A model generated the notes under the pieces. It was not told where the DNA came from, ran no database searches, and was given only the letters and a program-made list of their open reading frames with translations. Made by a program: the position numbers and the translations under genes. This document shows, piece after piece, positions 26,701 through 37,893 of a DNA stretch of 64,000 bases. Source of the DNA: Streptomyces orinoci (lineage in GTDB: Bacteria; Actinomycetota; Actinomycetes; Streptomycetales; Streptomycetaceae); NCBI RefSeq assembly GCF_003121295.1, contig NZ_PHNC01000016.1, positions 1-64,000 on the forward strand, read 5' to 3'. The first letter of the stretch is position 1; each line of letters starts with the position of its first letter.

Positions 26701-29700
26701 GGGTGTGGGCATGCTGCTGGTGGAGCGGCTGTCGGACGCCGTCCGCAATGGGCACCGGGTGCTGGGTGTGGTGCGGGGTACGGCCGTCAACCAGGACGGC
26801 GCCAGCAACGGCCTGACGGCGCCGAATGGCCCGTCCCAGCAGAGGGTTATCCGCCAGGCGCTGGCCCAAGCCGGTGTTGCCGCAGCGGATGTGGACGTGC
26901 TGGAGGCGCATGGCACGGGTACGCGGCTGGGTGACCCGATCGAGGCGCAGGCGTTGCTGGCGACCTATGGGCAAGGACGGTCGGAGGAGCGGCCGTTGTG
27001 GCTGGGTTCGATCAAGTCCAACCTGGGTCACACCCAGGCGGCTGCTGGTGTGGCCGGTGTGATCAAGATGGTTCAGGCCATGCGGCACGGCATCATGCCG
27101 AAGACGTTGCATGTGGATGCGCCGTCGCCTGAGGTGGACTGGTCGGCGGGTGCGGTGGAGTTGCTGACGGAGGCCAGGGAGTGGCCGGAGGTGGGTCGTC
27201 CGCGGCGGGCCGCGGTGTCCTCGTTCGGTATCAGTGGGACCAATGCGCATGTGGTGCTGGAGCAGGCGCCGGAGGCGGCTGTTGAGGTGGCTGAGCCGGT
27301 TGTCGGCACGGTGTTGCCGTGGGTGGTGTCGGCGAAGTCGGAGGCGGGGGTCCGGGCTCAGGCTGAGCGGCTGGTGGCGTTCCTTGAGGAGCGTGCCGGC
27401 CTGTCGCCGGTGGATGTGGGTTATTCGCTTGCGGTTGCGCGGTCGCGGTTCGAGCACCGGGCGGTGGTCGTTGGTGCGGATCGTGACGAACTCCTCGCGG
27501 GTGTGAGGGCTTTGGCGGCCGGTGAGGCGTCGGGGGCCGTGGTTTCCGGCAGCGCTGTTTCCGGTGCCAGGCTGGCGTTGTTGTTCACGGGGCAGGGCAG
27601 TCAGCGGGCCGGTATGGGCCGTGAGCTGTATGAGACCTTCCCGGTCTTCGCGGATACGTTCAACGAGGTCTGCGCTCACCTCGATGAGCGGCTCGGCCGT
27701 TCGCTGAAGGATGTTGTCTTCGGGGATGGGTCGTCTCTGTTGGATCAGACGGCGTTTACTCAGGCGGCGTTGTTCGCTCTGGAAGTCGCTCTGTTCCGGT
27801 TGGTGGAGTCGTGGGGGGTGCGGCCGGACTTCCTGATCGGTCACTCGGTCGGTGAGATCGTCGCCGCGCATGTTGCCGGTGTGCTGTCACTTGAGGATGC
27901 GGCGACGCTGGTCGCGGCCCGTGGCCGGTTGATGCAGGAGCTGCCGGCCGGTGGTGCCATGGCTGCTGTCGAGGCCACCGAGGCCGAGGTCGCCGGGTGG
28001 ATCGCCGGCCGTGAGGCGGAGGTCGCGATCGCGGCGGTCAACGGCCCATCGTCCGTGGTCGTTTCGGGTGACGACGATGCGGTTGAGGCGGTTGTCGCCC
28101 AGGGGCAGGAGCTGGGCCGGCGGGTACGCCGCCTGACCGTCAGCCATGCGTTCCATTCCTCCCGGATGGAGCCGATGCTGGAGGACTTCCGCAACGCCAT
28201 CGCGAAGCTGTCTTTCAACGCCCCGCAGACCCCTGTCGTTTCAAATGTCACCGGCACCCTGGCCACCGCCGAGGAGCTGTGCTCGCCCGACTACTGGGTG
28301 CGTCATGTCCGCCAGGCGGTCCGCTTCGCCGATGGCATGACGTACCTGTCCGGTCAGGGTGTTGGCAGGTTCCTGGAGTTGGGCCCGGACGGGATTCTCT
28401 CCGGCATGGGCCAGGCGTGCGTCAGCGACGACGCGGTGTTCGCCTCCGTCCTGCGCAAGGACCGCCCCGAGGCCCAGACCCTCACCACCGCTCTCGGCAC
28501 GATGCACGCCCACGGCACCGACCTCGACTGGGAGGGCATCTTCGCGGGCCGCGCCGCCAAGCGCGTTGAACTGCCCACCTACGCCTTCCAGCACCAGCGC
28601 TACTGGCTCGAAGCCCCCTTGACCGCCAATGACGCCAATGGCCTTGGCCAGACCGTCACCGGGCATGCCCTCGTGGGCGCCGCCGTCGAACTGCCCAACT
28701 CTGAGGAGGTTGTGCTGACGGGGCGCCTCTCGCGTCACACCCACGCCTGGCTGGGGGACCACGCGATCGCTGACACGGTCCTCCTTCCCGGTACCGCTTT
28801 GGTTGATATGGCGGTTCATGCTGGTGATCAGGTGGGTTGTGACTGTGTTGAGGAGTTGACGCTTCAGGCGCCGCTTGTTGTTCCTGCGCGTGGTGGGGTT
28901 GCGGTGCGGGTGTCGGTGGGTGCGGTGGATGAGTCGGGGCGTTGTCGTGTCGCGATTTATTCGCGGGTGGGTGTGGAGTCGGATGCGTCGTGGGTGTTGC
29001 ATGCCAGTGGTGTGCTGGCCCGTGGTGCGGGTGGCGGTGTGGGTGGTGATCTGGGGGTGTGGCCGCCGGAGGGTGCTGAGCCGGTGGTGGTGGAGGGGTT
29101 GTATGACGGTCTTGCGGAGGCGGGGTTGTCGTATGGCCCGGTGTTCCGGGGGCTGAGGTCGGCCTGGCGGCTTGGTGATGAGGTCTTTGCGGAGGTGGCG
29201 TTGCCTGAGGGCACGTTCGCGGAGGGCTTTGGTCTGCATCCTGCGTTGCTTGATTCGGCGCTGCATGCGGTGGCGTTGGGCGGGTTTGTGGAGGAGGCGG
29301 ATCGTGCGCATCTGCCGTTCTCCTGGAGCGGGGTGTCGCTTTATGCGACCGGTGCGCGGGAATTGCGGGTGCGGGTGGCCAAGGCCGGTACCAGCGCGGT
29401 GTCTTTGAGCATCGCGGATTCCAGTGGTGCACGGGTGGCGTCCGTGGATTCCCTGATGCTCCGGCCCCTCGACCCCGAACGATTCGCCGACGCCGATGAG
29501 TCGCCCACGTCCGATGCTCTGTTCCATGTGGAGTGGGCACAGTTGCCCGTGGCCGAGGCCGGTTCGTCGCCGATTTCGTGGGGCGTTCTCGGTACGGATC
29601 CGTTCAACCTCGACTCCCTGCTGAAGGAGGCAGGGACGGAGACCGCATACTTCGCCGACCTCGGTGAACTCGGTGCGGCGGAGGAGGTCCCGGACGTGGT

Positions 29701-31471
29701 CCTGGTTTCCCTCGGCGGTTCACCTCTGACCACCCCGGCGCCGGACCTGCCCGCCCAGTCGGCATCCTCGGCCCGCCAGGCCCTCGAACTGGTCCAGGAG
29801 TGGCTGAAGGACGACCGGTTTGCCGGATCCCGCCTGGTCTTTGTGACGCGGGGGGCTGTGTCCACGGGGCTGGAGGACACTGTTCAGGATCTCGCCCATG
29901 CCCCGGTGTGGGGTCTGGTCCGCTCGGCGCAGGCGGAGAACCCCGGCTGCTTTGTCCTGCTCGACCTTCCGGAGCAGGAGCGGCAGGAGCAAGTCGATCT
30001 GCGCGGCCTTCTGGCGTCCGACGAACCACAACTGGCTCTCCGTGACGGGGTGGTGCGGGTGCCGCGTCTGGTGCGTGCTGCGGTTGCCGGGGACGGTCGT
30101 GGGTTTGTTGCCGGTGAGGGCACGGTGTTGGTGACGGGTGGTACGGGTGCCCTGGGCGCCCTGGTGGCCCGTCATCTGGTGGTCGAACACGGTGTGCGGA
30201 GCTTGCTGTTGACGAGCCGCCGTGGTCTGGAGGCCCGTGGTGCTGCCGAGTTGGTGGCGGAGCTGTCTGAGCTTGGTGCCCGGGTGGAGGTTGTGGCGTG
30301 TGATGTGGCTGACCGGGGTGCGGTTGCGTCGCTGTTGGAGGGGCGTGTTGTCTCGGCGGTGGTGCATACCGCGGGTGTGCTGGACGATGCGACGATTGGT
30401 TCGCTGACTTCTGAGCGGTTGGATGCGGTGTTGCGTCCGAAGGTGGATGCGGCCTGGCATCTGCATGAGTTGACTCAGGATCAGGATCTGTCGGCGTTTG
30501 TGCTGTTTTCTTCGGCTGCCGGTGTGATGGGTAATCCGGGTCAGGGCAACTATGCGGCGGGTAATGCCTTCTTGGATGCTTTGGCTGCGTATCGGCGGGC
30601 GTGTGGGTTGGTGGGTGTTTCGTTGGCGTGGGGTGCGTGGGCGGAGTCCGGTGGGATGGCTGGTTCGCTGGGTGTGGCGGACCGGGAGCGTCTGGCGCGT
30701 GCTGGGGCTTCGGGGCTTGGTGATGCGGAGGGTCTGGCGTTGTTCGACGCGGCCGGCTCCGGCGAGCACGCACTGCTGGTGCCGATGCGGTTGGATCTGG
30801 CCGGGATCCGGTCGAGGGCTGCGACGGCCGGGGTGCCGCCGCTGCTGCGTGGGCTGGTCCGTGTCCCCACCCGGCGTACCACCGCGCAGAGCGCGGCGGT
30901 GGAGACGCGTTCGCTGGCCGACCGGCTGACCGGTCTGCCGGCCGATGAGCGCCAAGCCGTTCTCCTCGACCTGGTCCGTACGCATGTCGCGGCCGTCCTT
31001 GGATTCACCGACGCGGAAGCCATTGAGCCGCAACGGGCGTTCCGGGAGGTGGGCTTCGACTCGTTGACCGCGGTGGAGTTCCGCAACCAGCTCGGGGCGG
31101 CCACCGGTCTGCGGCTGCCCGCGACCGTGGTGTTCGACTACCCCAACCCGGCGGAGGTTGCGGAGTACCTCTCCAACTCGCTTCCCGGCGGCGGTGCGAA
31201 GGCGTCCGGCGCGGACGGTGGCTCTGCGGGCTCGGTGCTCGACGAGCTGGAGGCACTGGAGGGGAGGCTCGACGGCCTGGCGGCCGACGCGGCCGAAAAG
31301 GCTAGGATCGCCGCCAAGTTGGAGTCATTGCTGGCCCGGTGGACGGACACCCGGAGCGAGGGCCGCGCGGACACGGCGGAGCAGGAGGCCGCCGATGTGA
31401 CCGATGTGATCGAAAACGCCACCGACGATGAGATGTTCGAGTTCATCGGCCGGGAATTCGGAATTTCCTGA
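20723..31471 (+). CDS. PKS2: type I modular polyketide synthase (modules E-F)
   Basis: This 3582-residue, two-module PKS starts at a GTG with GGAG eight bases upstream, 36 bp after the PKS1 stop. Residues 1-33 form a charged coiled-coil docking region ([12 protein letters not shown]...). Two KS-AT-DH-KR-ACP modules follow, both with HAFH malonyl-type ATs, active-looking KRs and DSL ACPs. Module F's DH has Asp in place of the conserved Gly of HxxxGxxxxP. The C-terminus (about 31200-31471) has a Leu-rich helix pair and an acidic tail ending [15 protein letters not shown], typical of a docking domain handing on to PKS3. It should add two malonyl units and, if both DHs work, two double bonds. PKS3 starts 38 bp downstream, so PKS1-PKS2-PKS3 are probably one transcript. 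Confidence 0.97.
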   Translation: MSNEEKLVDYLKRATADLRETRRRLREAEGKWQEPIAIIGMSCRYPGGVSSPEELWRLLMDGRDGISEVPADRDWDLENLAVPGDEGEGGTRLPQGGFLEGAGHFDPTFFRISPREALATDPQQRLLLEASWEALESAGITPETLRGSKTGVFAGLMNNTDYTPALDAIPEGVEGFLGTGSSGSVASGRVAYTLGLEGPAVTVDTACSSSLVALHLAALALRNGDCTLALAGGATVMATPGTYLEFSRQRGLAADGRCKSFANAADGTGFSEGVGMLLVERLSDALRHGHPVLAVVRGTAVNQDGASSGLTAPNGPSQQRVIRQALTNAGLSTADVDVVEAHGTGTRLGDPIEAQALLATYGRGRDKDQPLWLGSIKSNLGHTQAAAGVAGVIKMVLALRQGVIPKTLHVDQPTSEVDWSAGAVELLTEAKEWPELERPRRAAVSSFGISGTNAHVVLEQAPAEEHTREEPSVSGAATPWVVSARTEAGLRAQAERLLTRVSERPELSPVDVGYSLAVTRSRFEHRAVLTGASRDELLAGLRAVAEGQVVSSAVTGYAEPGKLALLFTGQGSQRAGMGRELYETFPVFAAAFDEVCVHLDERLGRSLKDVVFGDESSLDQTAFTQAALFALEVALFRLVESWGVRPDFLIGHSVGEIVAAHVSGVLSLEDAATLVAARGSLMQALPAGGAMAAVEAAEDEAAGWVAGHETEVAIAAVNGPSSIVVSGDEAAVEQVMEQARAAGRRVRRLTVSHAFHSPRMEPMLEDFRAVLTGLSFNAPSIPLVSNVTGTLATAEELCSPDYWVRHVRQAVRFGDGMACLSGQGVERFLELGPDGVLTGMGQQCVPAGAVFAAALRKDRSESQALTMAVGTLHAHGVDLDWEAVFAGRAAKRVELPTYAFQRENYWLQSSAETPGDVHTLGLGSANHPLLGAAVELPESQDLVLTGRLSRQSHPWLGDHEVMGAVFVPGTALVDMAVHAGDQVGCDCVEELTLQAPLVVPARGGVAVRVSVGAVDESGRCRVAIYSRVGVEPDASWVLHASGVLARGAGGDVGGDLGVWPPEGAEPVVVEGLYDGLAEAGLSYGPVFQGLRSAWRLGDEVFAEVALPEGTSAEGFGLHPALLDSALHAVALGGFVEEADRAHLPFSWSGVSLYATGARELRVRVAKAGTSAVSLSIADSSGARVASVESLMLRPLDPERFADANRGVGESLFQISWSDISRPTGEPGSWAVLNGDLSLDLPEIPEVIFAPLMEQRTETDPVSRAHHAVGRVLGLVQRFLDDERFAGSRLVFVTRGAVAVGVDGGVLDLVHAPVWGLVRSAQAENPDRFVLVDSDEELDFAGLWPFAVCGEPELALRDGVVRVPRLVRAAVAGDGRGFVAGEGTVLVTGGTGALGALVARHLVVEHGVRSLLLTSRRGLEARGAAELVAELSELGARVEVVACDVADRGAVASLLEGRVVSAVVHTAGVLDDATIGSLTSERLDAVLRPKVDAAWHLHELTQDQDLSAFVLFSSAAGVMGNPGQGNYAAGNAFLDALAAYRRACGLVGVSLAWGAWAESGGMAGSLGEADRERLARAGASGLGDAEGLALFDAVGAGEHALLVPMRLDLAGIRSRAATAGVPPLLRGLVRVPTRRTTAQAALSERGSWANRVAAMPADQRRAAALELVRSRVAAVLAFPNADAVEPKKAFTEFGFDSLTAVEFRNQLALATGLRLPATLLFDYPNSASVAEYLVSEITGAEDRAVVVASAGSHPDDEPIAIVGMACRYPGGVNSPEDLWRLVLAGDDAISAFPTDRGWDLEGMFDDDPDVAGSSYVREGGFLYDAADFDPAFFGISPREALAMDPQQRLLLEASWEALESAGIDPSSLRGSQTGVFAGVMYHNYASRLSAVPDEVEGFLGTGNTGSVASGRVSYTFGFEGPAVTVDTACSSSLVALHLAGQALRQGECSLALAGGVTVMPTPDTFLSFSRQRGLAFDGRCKAFAAAADGTGWSEGVGMLLVERLSDAVRNGHRVLGVVRGTAVNQDGASNGLTAPNGPSQQRVIRQALAQAGVAAADVDVLEAHGTGTRLGDPIEAQALLATYGQGRSEERPLWLGSIKSNLGHTQAAAGVAGVIKMVQAMRHGIMPKTLHVDAPSPEVDWSAGAVELLTEAREWPEVGRPRRAAVSSFGISGTNAHVVLEQAPEAAVEVAEPVVGTVLPWVVSAKSEAGVRAQAERLVAFLEERAGLSPVDVGYSLAVARSRFEHRAVVVGADRDELLAGVRALAAGEASGAVVSGSAVSGARLALLFTGQGSQRAGMGRELYETFPVFADTFNEVCAHLDERLGRSLKDVVFGDGSSLLDQTAFTQAALFALEVALFRLVESWGVRPDFLIGHSVGEIVAAHVAGVLSLEDAATLVAARGRLMQELPAGGAMAAVEATEAEVAGWIAGREAEVAIAAVNGPSSVVVSGDDDAVEAVVAQGQELGRRVRRLTVSHAFHSSRMEPMLEDFRNAIAKLSFNAPQTPVVSNVTGTLATAEELCSPDYWVRHVRQAVRFADGMTYLSGQGVGRFLELGPDGILSGMGQACVSDDAVFASVLRKDRPEAQTLTTALGTMHAHGTDLDWEGIFAGRAAKRVELPTYAFQHQRYWLEAPLTANDANGLGQTVTGHALVGAAVELPNSEEVVLTGRLSRHTHAWLGDHAIADTVLLPGTALVDMAVHAGDQVGCDCVEELTLQAPLVVPARGGVAVRVSVGAVDESGRCRVAIYSRVGVESDASWVLHASGVLARGAGGGVGGDLGVWPPEGAEPVVVEGLYDGLAEAGLSYGPVFRGLRSAWRLGDEVFAEVALPEGTFAEGFGLHPALLDSALHAVALGGFVEEADRAHLPFSWSGVSLYATGARELRVRVAKAGTSAVSLSIADSSGARVASVDSLMLRPLDPERFADADESPTSDALFHVEWAQLPVAEAGSSPISWGVLGTDPFNLDSLLKEAGTETAYFADLGELGAAEEVPDVVLVSLGGSPLTTPAPDLPAQSASSARQALELVQEWLKDDRFAGSRLVFVTRGAVSTGLEDTVQDLAHAPVWGLVRSAQAENPGCFVLLDLPEQERQEQVDLRGLLASDEPQLALRDGVVRVPRLVRAAVAGDGRGFVAGEGTVLVTGGTGALGALVARHLVVEHGVRSLLLTSRRGLEARGAAELVAELSELGARVEVVACDVADRGAVASLLEGRVVSAVVHTAGVLDDATIGSLTSERLDAVLRPKVDAAWHLHELTQDQDLSAFVLFSSAAGVMGNPGQGNYAAGNAFLDALAAYRRACGLVGVSLAWGAWAESGGMAGSLGVADRERLARAGASGLGDAEGLALFDAAGSGEHALLVPMRLDLAGIRSRAATAGVPPLLRGLVRVPTRRTTAQSAAVETRSLADRLTGLPADERQAVLLDLVRTHVAAVLGFTDAEAIEPQRAFREVGFDSLTAVEFRNQLGAATGLRLPATVVFDYPNPAEVAEYLSNSLPGGGAKASGADGGSAGSVLDELEALEGRLDGLAADAAEKARIAAKLESLLARWTDTRSEGRADTAEQEAADVTDVIENATDDEMFEFIGREFGIS
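23633..24330 (+). repeat. DH repeat, module E copy (pairs with 28796-29493)
   Basis: This 698-bp segment starts two codons after the HxxxGxxxxP motif and ends after the DH. Reading both copies side by side gives about 11 mismatches and no indels (offset 5163 bp). Codons are strikingly GT-rich compared with the flanks on both sides. Confidence 0.88.
24511..25641 (+). repeat. KR-region repeat, module E copy (pairs with 13807-14937)
   Basis: Second member of the 1131-bp pair. Similarity ends abruptly at 25641, where the pre-ACP linker becomes module-specific (AALSERGS here, AAGATAGA in module C). Confidence 0.85.
25988..26394 (+). repeat. KS N-terminal repeat, module F copy (pairs with 15284-15690)
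   Basis: Second member of the KS pair; only scattered third-position differences are visible by eye. Confidence 0.8.
28796..29493 (+). repeat. DH repeat, module F copy (pairs with 23633-24330)
   Basis: Second member of the DH pair. The boundary falls just downstream of the catalytic His motif, so module F keeps its own atypical [10 protein letters not shown] joined to an otherwise module E-like DH. Confidence 0.88.
30051..30981 (+). repeat. KR-region repeat, module F copy (pairs with 19308-20238)
   Basis: Second member of the 931-bp pair. The match breaks inside the ACP, after LLDLVRT, where module D continues QTASVL and module F continues HVAAVL. Confidence 0.85.
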
Positions 31472-31509
31472 AACCGGCTTCCCGACTGCCTAGGAGTTAG
31501 AGACCAGCG

Positions 31510-34500
31510 ATGTCCAACGAGGAAAAGCTCCGCCGTTTTCTGAAGCAGGTCACGGCCGATCTGCATGAGACCCGTCAGCGTTTGCGGGAAACCGAGTCCA
31601 ACGCCCGTGAGCCCATTGCGATCGTCGGTATGAGCTGTCGTTTCCCCGGCGGGGTGGGGTCCCCCGACGAGCTGTGGGAAATGGTGCGCGACGGGCGCGA
31701 GGGCATCTCGGAATTTCCCGACGACCGCGGCTGGGAGGCGTCCGACCTGGATGGTTCCACCACCCGGCACGGTGGATTCCTCAAAGGCGCGGGGGAGTTC
31801 GATCCGGCGTTCTTCGGGATCTCGCCGCGTGAGGCGCTGGCGATGGACCCGCAGCAGCGGCTGCTGCTGGAGGCATCCTGGGAGGCGTTTGAAAGCGCCG
31901 GGGTGGATCCCGCCGGGCTGCGCGGCAGCCGCACCGGGGTATTCGCCGGGCTGATGAACAACACCGACTATCTCGCCCAGGGTCCCGATATTCCGGAGGG
32001 CGTGGAGAGCTTCCTGGCGATCGGCACCTCCGGGTCCGTGGCCTCCGGACGGATCGCCTATACCTTCGGCCTGGTGGGACCGGCCATGACGGTGGACACG
32101 GCCTGCTCGTCCTCGTTGGTCACGCTGCATCTGGCCGTGCAGGCGCTGCGCCGGGGCGAGTGCTCGCTGGCCCTGGCCGGCGGTGCCACCGTGATGTGCG
32201 CCCCCGGGTCGTTTGTCGCGGTCAGCAAGCAGCAAGGGCTGTCGGCGGACGGCCGGTGCAAGGCGTTCTCCGACTCGGCCGACGGCGCCGGCTTCTCCGA
32301 GGGTGCCGGCATGCTGCTGCTGGAGCGGCTGTCGGACGCGCGGCGCAACGGCCGCCGGATCCTGGCGGTGGTGCGCGGCTCGGCGGTCAACCAGGACGGG
32401 GCGTCCAATGGACTGAGCGCCCCCAACGGCCCGTCCCAGCAGCGAGTGATCCTGGAAGCACTGGCGGACGCCCGGCTGGCCCCTGAGCAGATCGACGCGG
32501 TGGAGGCCCATGGCACGGGAACCGCGCTGGGCGACCCGATCGAGGCCCAGGCGCTGATGGCCACCTACGGCAAGGGCCGGGACGCCCAACGCCCGCTGTG
32601 GCTGGGCTCGTTCAAGTCCAATGTGGGCCACACCCAGGCGGCGGCCGGGGTGGGCGGCGTCATCAAGACCGTCCAGGCCCTGCGCCACGGCCGATTGCCG
32701 AGGACCCTGCATGTGGACAAGGTCTCCACCAAGATCGACTGGGAGGGCGGCGGGGTAGCGGTGCTCACCGAGGCCCGGCCCTGGCCGGAGACCGGTGAGC
32801 CGCGCCGGGCGGGCGTCTCCTCCTTCGGTGTCAGTGGCACCAATGCGCACATCATCCTGGAGCAGGCGCCCGAGGCCGGTGCGGAGGAACCTTCCGGCAC
32901 GGAGCCCGGCACCGAGACCGGCGCGGAGTCCGGGGCGGACAACGCCGGGCCGGACAACGCCGGTGCGGCGCCGCTGGATTCGGAACTGGCCACCCTGCTG
33001 CTGTCCGCCCCCTCCGAGCAGGGGCTGCGCGGCCAGGCCGAGCGGCTGCGGGCCCACCTCGTGGACCACCCGGACCTGAGGCTGTCGGATGTGGCGCACT
33101 CCCTGCTGACCACGCGCGCCATCTTCGACCACCGGGCCGCCGTGGTCGTCCCGGAGGGCGACCGCGACGCCGCCCTGGGCGGGCTCACCGCCCTGGCGGA
33201 AGGGGAGTTGGTGACCGGCACCACCCGGGCCGTGGCCCGGCCCGACCGCAAGGTGGTGTTCGTCTTCCCCGGGCAGGGCTCCCAGTGGCTGGGCATGGCT
33301 CGTGAACTCCTCGACAGCTCACCGGTGTTCGCGGACCAGGTGGCCGCCTGTGACGCCGCGTTCGCCGAGTTCACCGGCTGGTCGGTGGCCGACGCGCTCC
33401 GCGGCGCCGAGGGCGCGCCGCCCGCCGACCGGCTGGATGTGCTTCAGCCCATGCTGTTCACCACCATGGTGTCGCTGGCCGCGCTTTGGCGCTCCTGCGG
33501 CGTCGAGCCGGCCGCCGTGGTCGGCCACTCCCAGGGCGAGATCGCCGCCGCCCATGTGGCCGGGGCGCTGACCCTGAAGGACGCGGCGCGGATCGTGGGG
33601 CTGCGCAGCAAGGCGCTGCTGACCCTGATGGGGCAGGGCGCCATGGCCTCGGTGCTCGCCCCCGTGGAGGAGATCCGCCGGCGGGTGGCGGCCTGGGACG
33701 AGCGGCTGTCGGTGGCCGTGGTCAACGGTCCCGGCGCGTGTGTGGTCGCCGGGCAGCCGGAGGCCGTGGAGGAGTTCGTCGCAGCGCTTCAGGCCGAGGA
33801 CATCCGGGTGCGCCGCATCCCCGGGGCCAACGCGGCCGGGCACTCCGCCCAGGTGGAGGCGGTGCGCGAGCAGGTGCTCGCCGACCTGGAGCCGGTCAGA
33901 CCGCTGGCCGCCACGGTGCCGCTGTACTCCACCGTCACCGGGGAGCTGCTGGACACCACCACCATGGACGCCCGGTACTGGTACCGGAATATGCGGCAGA
34001 CGGTGGAGTTCGACCGGGCGGTGCGCTCCCTGCTTGCCGCCGGACACCAGATGTTCATCGAGATCAGCCCGCACCCGGTGCTGACCGTGCCGCTGGAGGG
34101 GGTGCTGGAGGACGCCCGTTCCACGGCTGTCGCCCTGCCCACCCTGCGCCGCGACGAGGGCGGCGCGCGCCGCTTCCTGACCGCCGTGGCCACCGCGTAC
34201 GCCCATGGCGCCCGGCCCGACTGGAGCCTGCTCATACCGGGCGGGAAGCGGGTGGAGCTGCCCACCTACGCCTTCCAACGAGAGCGTTACTGGCTGGAAC
34301 CGGGCGCCCTGCCGGGCGATGTGGCGGGCGCGGGACTGACACCGGCCGGGCATCCGCTGCTGTCCGCGGTCATCGATTCGGCCGACTCCGGGGCGCTGCT
34401 GTTCTCCGGGCGGCTCTCCCTGCGCAGTCATCCCTGGCTGGCCGACCATGCCGCGCTGGGCACCGTACTGCTGCCCGGTACCGCCTTTGTGGAGCTCGCC

Positions 34501-37500
34501 CTGCAGGCGGGGGAGCGGGCGGGCTGCGCCGGCCTGGAGGAGCTGACGTTCGAGGCGCCGCTGATCCTGCCCGAGCACGGCGGGGTCGCGGTGCAGCTCA
34601 CGGTTGGCGCGCCGGACGAATCGGGCCGTCGGCCGGTGGCCGTCTATTCCCGGCCGGATGAGGAGGAGGGGGAGTGGACGCGCAATGCCGGCGGTTTCCT
34701 CGCCCCGCAGGCGGCGGCGGATGCCGGCGGCCTTGCGGGGGTGTGGCCGCCGCAGGGCTGTGAGCCGGTGGCGGCGGACGGTCTCTATGAGGCCTTCGCC
34801 GCCTCCGGCATCGGCTATGGCCCGGCCTTCCAGGGGCTGCGCCGGGTGTGGCGCCGCGGCGAGGAGATCTACGCCGAGGTGGAGCTGCCGGACGAACACC
34901 GGGCGACGGCCGGGGAGTTCGGAGTGCACCCGGCCCTGCTGGACTCGGCCATGCACGCGGTGGGCGTCGGGGCCTCGCTCGGTATGGACAGCGGTGAGGC
35001 GGGCGAAGGGTTCTGGGTGCCCTTCTCCTGGCGCGGGGTCGGCCTGCACGCGGTCGGCGCCTCCCGGCTGCGGGTGCGCTTCGCCCCCGTCGAGGGCGAG
35101 GAAGCGCTCTCCCTTGAGGCGGCGGACGAGCAGGGCAGACCGGTGGTCTCGGCCCAAGCGCTGGTGGTACGGCGGATCGCGGCGGACAAGCTGAGCGCTG
35201 CCGGCGGCCGTCACCATGAGGCGCTGTTCCAGGTCGAATGGACGCCGCTGGCGCTGCCCTCACCCGGCCGGGGCGCCACCGCCGTCGTCGGCGATGGTCT
35301 GGACGTCCCCGGTTCGCCGGCCTACCCGGACCTGGCCGCACTGGCCTCGTACCTGGACGGCGGCGGGGATGTGCCCGCGGTGGTGTTCGCGCCGCTGGGG
35401 ATGGCCGAGCCGGACGGCGCACCGGTGACCGAGGGGGCCCACCGGGCCGCCCGGCAGGCGCTGGAACTGGTACGGCACTGGCTGGCGGACGAGCGCCTGG
35501 ACCGGTCGCGGCTGGTGGTCGTCACCCGCCATGCGGTGGCCACCGGCCCGGCGGAGGACGTCCCCGGTCTCACCCACGCCCCCGTATGGGGCCTGCTGCG
35601 CTCGGCGGCCTCGGAACACCCCGGCCGGTTCCAGCTGATCGACCTCGACGGCGCGCAGGACGCCGCGGCGGCCCTGCCGGCGGCCGCGGCCAGTGACGAA
35701 CTGGAGATCGCGCTGCGCTCGGGCCGGGCCCTGGCGCCGCGGCTGGCCCGGGTGCCGGTGAGCGCCGACGCGGCGGAGGAAGACCAGGCGCCTGTCCTGG
35801 ACGCCTCGGGCACCGTCCTGATCACCGGGGGCACCGGCACGCTGGGCGCGCTCCTCGCCCGCCACCTGGTCACCCGGCATGGAGTGCGCCGGCTGCTGCT
35901 CACCAGCCGGCGCGGCATGGCGGCCCCCGAGGCGTCCGCCCTCGCCGGAGAACTGGAGGCGCTGGGCGCGCGGGTGACCATTGCCGCCTGCGACACCGCC
36001 GATCGCGGGCAACTGGCCACGCTGCTGGCGGGTATCCCGGAGGACCGGCCGCTGACCGCGGTCATCCACAGCGCCGGAGTGCTGGACGACGGCGTGATCG
36101 AGACCCAGACGCCCGAGCGGCTGGCCACGGTGCTGCGCCCCAAGGTGGACGCGGCCTGGCTGCTGCACGAGCTGACCCGGGACCTGGGGCTGTCGGCCTT
36201 TGTGGTGTTCTCCTCGGCCGCCGGGGTGCTGGGCAACCCGGGCCAGGCCAACTACGCGGCGGCCAACGCCTTCCTGGACGCCCTCGCCCACCACCGGCGC
36301 GCCCAGGGCCTGCCCGCGCACGCGATGGCCTGGGGCCTGTGGCTGGACAGCCTGGCCCGCATCGGCGAGACCAATGGCGAGGAGGCGGCGGCGCGCACCG
36401 CCGGGCGCATCCCCGGCCTCACCGCCGAGGAAGGGCTGGCCCGCTTCGACACCGTGCTGTCGGGGGACGGCACGCTGCTGCTGCCGATGAAGCTGGATCT
36501 GTCCGCGGCGCGCGGCCAGAGCGTGCCCCCGCTGCTGCGCGGGCTGGTCAAGGCGGCCCCGCGGCGGGCGGCGGCGGGCGGCGGGGAGGCAGAGGGGTCG
36601 CTGCTGCGGCGCTTCACCGAGGCGGCGGAGGCCGAACGGCCGGGCGTGGTGCTGGAGTTCGTCCGCCACCAGGCGGCGCTGATCCTGGGTTATGGTGACG
36701 CCGAGGCCGTCTCGCCCACCCGTCGTTTTCTGGAGCTGGGCTTCGACTCGCTGGGCGCGGTGGAGCTGCGCAACCGTCTCGGTGCCGCGGCCGGAGTGCG
36801 GCTGACCGCCACCGTGGTGTTCGAGAACCCCACGCCCGAGGCACTGGCCGCCCATCTCGCCCAGCGGATGGCCGCGTTGGGGGAGGGCACCGGGGACGAG
36901 CCGGAGCCGGCCGCCGGGCCGGCCGGCGGCGGGCGGGAGAGCCTGATCACCGCCATGGCACGGCAGGCCGCGGAGAGCGGGCGGATGCAGGAGTTCGTCC
37001 ATCTGCTCACCGCGGTCACCGAGTTCCGCCCGTCCTTCGAGGAACCGGGGCAGTTGCGCGGCGAGTTGGACCTCGTACGACTGGCGAAGGGCGAGACCGG
37101 GCCGGAGCTGGTGTGTGTTCCCTCCATCCTGCCGATGTCGGGGCCGCACGAGTATGCGCGGTTCGCCGCGGCTCTGCGGGGTGTGCGGGATGTGTCGGTG
37201 CTGCCGGCGCCCGGCTTCCTGCCGGGTGAACCGCTGCCCGCGAGCATCGGGGCGCTGGCCCGGGCGCATGCCGAGGCGCTGCTGGCCCATGTCGGGGAGC
37301 GGCCGTTTGTGCTGGCCGCGCATTCCTCCGGCGGAATGCTCGTCCACTCCCTGACCTCGCTGCTGGAAGAACGCGGCCAGGCCCCGGAGGCACTGGTGCT
37401 GATCGACCCCTATCCGCTGAGCGACCAGGCACTGACCGGTGTACAGACCCGGGTCGAAGGGGTCCGGGACGAGCAGGGAGCGGCCGGCTTCGGTGCCGTG

Positions 37501-37755
37501 GACGAGACCAGGCTGACCGCAATGACCGGCTACTTCCGGCTGTTCCGGGACTGGCGGCCGCGGCCGGTGGCCACCGGGACGCTGCTGGTGCGGGCCACCG
37601 AGCCGCTGGCCGCCTGGCGCGGCACGGACGACTGGCGGTCGGTGTGGCCGCTGGAGCACAGCATCGCCGACGCGCCGGGTGACCACTTCTCGATGATGGA
37701 GGATCACGCGGCGGGCACCGCCCAGGTGGTGCACCAGTGGCTGCTCGACCGGTGA
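31510..37755 (+). CDS. PKS3: terminal type I PKS module with thioesterase (module G-TE)
   Basis: This 2081-residue protein has an N-terminal docking helix ([13 protein letters not shown]) very like that of PKS2, one KS-AT-DH-KR-ACP module and a C-terminal thioesterase from about residue 1835 to the end. The TE nucleophile elbow is AHSSGG (Ser1939), with Ala in place of the first Gly of GxSxG; a candidate Asp is in VLIDPYP and the His in [11 protein letters not shown]. The TE makes this the last elongation step, releasing the chain as a lactone, lactam or free acid. The AT motifs (GHSQGE, AAGH) differ from the malonyl ATs upstream and predict an alpha-branched last unit. A stem-loop lies 26 bp after the stop. 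Confidence 0.97.
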   Translation: MSNEEKLRRFLKQVTADLHETRQRLRETESNAREPIAIVGMSCRFPGGVGSPDELWEMVRDGREGISEFPDDRGWEASDLDGSTTRHGGFLKGAGEFDPAFFGISPREALAMDPQQRLLLEASWEAFESAGVDPAGLRGSRTGVFAGLMNNTDYLAQGPDIPEGVESFLAIGTSGSVASGRIAYTFGLVGPAMTVDTACSSSLVTLHLAVQALRRGECSLALAGGATVMCAPGSFVAVSKQQGLSADGRCKAFSDSADGAGFSEGAGMLLLERLSDARRNGRRILAVVRGSAVNQDGASNGLSAPNGPSQQRVILEALADARLAPEQIDAVEAHGTGTALGDPIEAQALMATYGKGRDAQRPLWLGSFKSNVGHTQAAAGVGGVIKTVQALRHGRLPRTLHVDKVSTKIDWEGGGVAVLTEARPWPETGEPRRAGVSSFGVSGTNAHIILEQAPEAGAEEPSGTEPGTETGAESGADNAGPDNAGAAPLDSELATLLLSAPSEQGLRGQAERLRAHLVDHPDLRLSDVAHSLLTTRAIFDHRAAVVVPEGDRDAALGGLTALAEGELVTGTTRAVARPDRKVVFVFPGQGSQWLGMARELLDSSPVFADQVAACDAAFAEFTGWSVADALRGAEGAPPADRLDVLQPMLFTTMVSLAALWRSCGVEPAAVVGHSQGEIAAAHVAGALTLKDAARIVGLRSKALLTLMGQGAMASVLAPVEEIRRRVAAWDERLSVAVVNGPGACVVAGQPEAVEEFVAALQAEDIRVRRIPGANAAGHSAQVEAVREQVLADLEPVRPLAATVPLYSTVTGELLDTTTMDARYWYRNMRQTVEFDRAVRSLLAAGHQMFIEISPHPVLTVPLEGVLEDARSTAVALPTLRRDEGGARRFLTAVATAYAHGARPDWSLLIPGGKRVELPTYAFQRERYWLEPGALPGDVAGAGLTPAGHPLLSAVIDSADSGALLFSGRLSLRSHPWLADHAALGTVLLPGTAFVELALQAGERAGCAGLEELTFEAPLILPEHGGVAVQLTVGAPDESGRRPVAVYSRPDEEEGEWTRNAGGFLAPQAAADAGGLAGVWPPQGCEPVAADGLYEAFAASGIGYGPAFQGLRRVWRRGEEIYAEVELPDEHRATAGEFGVHPALLDSAMHAVGVGASLGMDSGEAGEGFWVPFSWRGVGLHAVGASRLRVRFAPVEGEEALSLEAADEQGRPVVSAQALVVRRIAADKLSAAGGRHHEALFQVEWTPLALPSPGRGATAVVGDGLDVPGSPAYPDLAALASYLDGGGDVPAVVFAPLGMAEPDGAPVTEGAHRAARQALELVRHWLADERLDRSRLVVVTRHAVATGPAEDVPGLTHAPVWGLLRSAASEHPGRFQLIDLDGAQDAAAALPAAAASDELEIALRSGRALAPRLARVPVSADAAEEDQAPVLDASGTVLITGGTGTLGALLARHLVTRHGVRRLLLTSRRGMAAPEASALAGELEALGARVTIAACDTADRGQLATLLAGIPEDRPLTAVIHSAGVLDDGVIETQTPERLATVLRPKVDAAWLLHELTRDLGLSAFVVFSSAAGVLGNPGQANYAAANAFLDALAHHRRAQGLPAHAMAWGLWLDSLARIGETNGEEAAARTAGRIPGLTAEEGLARFDTVLSGDGTLLLPMKLDLSAARGQSVPPLLRGLVKAAPRRAAAGGGEAEGSLLRRFTEAAEAERPGVVLEFVRHQAALILGYGDAEAVSPTRRFLELGFDSLGAVELRNRLGAAAGVRLTATVVFENPTPEALAAHLAQRMAALGEGTGDEPEPAAGPAGGGRESLITAMARQAAESGRMQEFVHLLTAVTEFRPSFEEPGQLRGELDLVRLAKGETGPELVCVPSILPMSGPHEYARFAAALRGVRDVSVLPAPGFLPGEPLPASIGALARAHAEALLAHVGERPFVLAAHSSGGMLVHSLTSLLEERGQAPEALVLIDPYPLSDQALTGVQTRVEGVRDEQGAAGFGAVDETRLTAMTGYFRLFRDWRPRPVATGTLLVRATEPLAAWRGTDDWRSVWPLEHSIADAPGDHFSMMEDHAAGTAQVVHQWLLDR
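31609..36855 (+). other. PKS module G: KS-AT(branched extender?)-DH-KR-ACP
   Basis: The KS runs about 31610-32870, AT 33250-34290, DH 34345-35200, KR 35805-36510 and ACP 36610-36850. The AT differs from the other six: [19 protein letters not shown] and, at the specificity position, AAGH (His codon at 33841, residue 778). GHSQGE is typical of methylmalonyl/ethylmalonyl ATs, and xAGH has been linked to ethylmalonyl-type selection. DH ([10 protein letters not shown]) and KR (VLDDG, B-type) look active. Codon use is uniformly C/G-ending and lacks the homogenised blocks of modules B-F. Confidence 0.93.
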
Positions 37756-37780
37756 CCCCGCCCCGGTAGGGGTGGGCAGG

Positions 37781-37811
37781 GGGGTGGACGTCCGGTGGAA
37801 AAGTCCACCCC
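37781..37811 (+). terminator. stem-loop downstream of the PKS genes
   Basis: A perfect 9-bp inverted repeat (GGGGTGGAC / GTCCACCCC) with a 13-nt loop lies 26 bp after the PKS3 stop and is followed by a pyrimidine run. It may terminate the PKS transcript. The adjacent G-rich TAGGGG sequence at 37767-37772 also resembles the repeats at 46514-46538, so a regulatory role is possible. Confidence 0.5.
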
Positions 37812-37893
37812 TCTTCTCAACCCAAGGGGCCAGGACATGTCCCGGCCGCGCACCTAAAGTCAACGTCTGTACAAACGGATTGGGAGGTGCGCG

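Larger units (their letters stand above)
25980..31170 (+). other. PKS module F: KS-AT(malonyl)-DH-KR-ACP
   Basis: The KS runs about 25985-27265, AT 27565-28600, DH 28650-29470, KR 30120-30850 and ACP 30955-31170. The AT reads HAFHSSRM instead of HAFHSPRM, still malonyl type. The DH motif is [10 protein letters not shown], in which the usual Gly of HxxxGxxxxP is Asp. That is a real departure from the other six modules and could weaken dehydration. The KR keeps VLDDAT. The ACP reads VGFDSL. Confidence 0.92.

Noticed and set aside
2..37755. Hidden enoylreductase domain or inactive KR in any module
   Set aside because: DH-KR spacing is too short for an ER, no ER nucleotide motif was seen, and every KR keeps GGTG and the Ser/Tyr pair.
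2..37755. Assignment to a candicidin/amphotericin-type heptaene macrolide
   Set aside because: Those place fully reduced or hydroxyl-forming modules between the polyene and the TE; here the DH-KR run reaches the terminal module.
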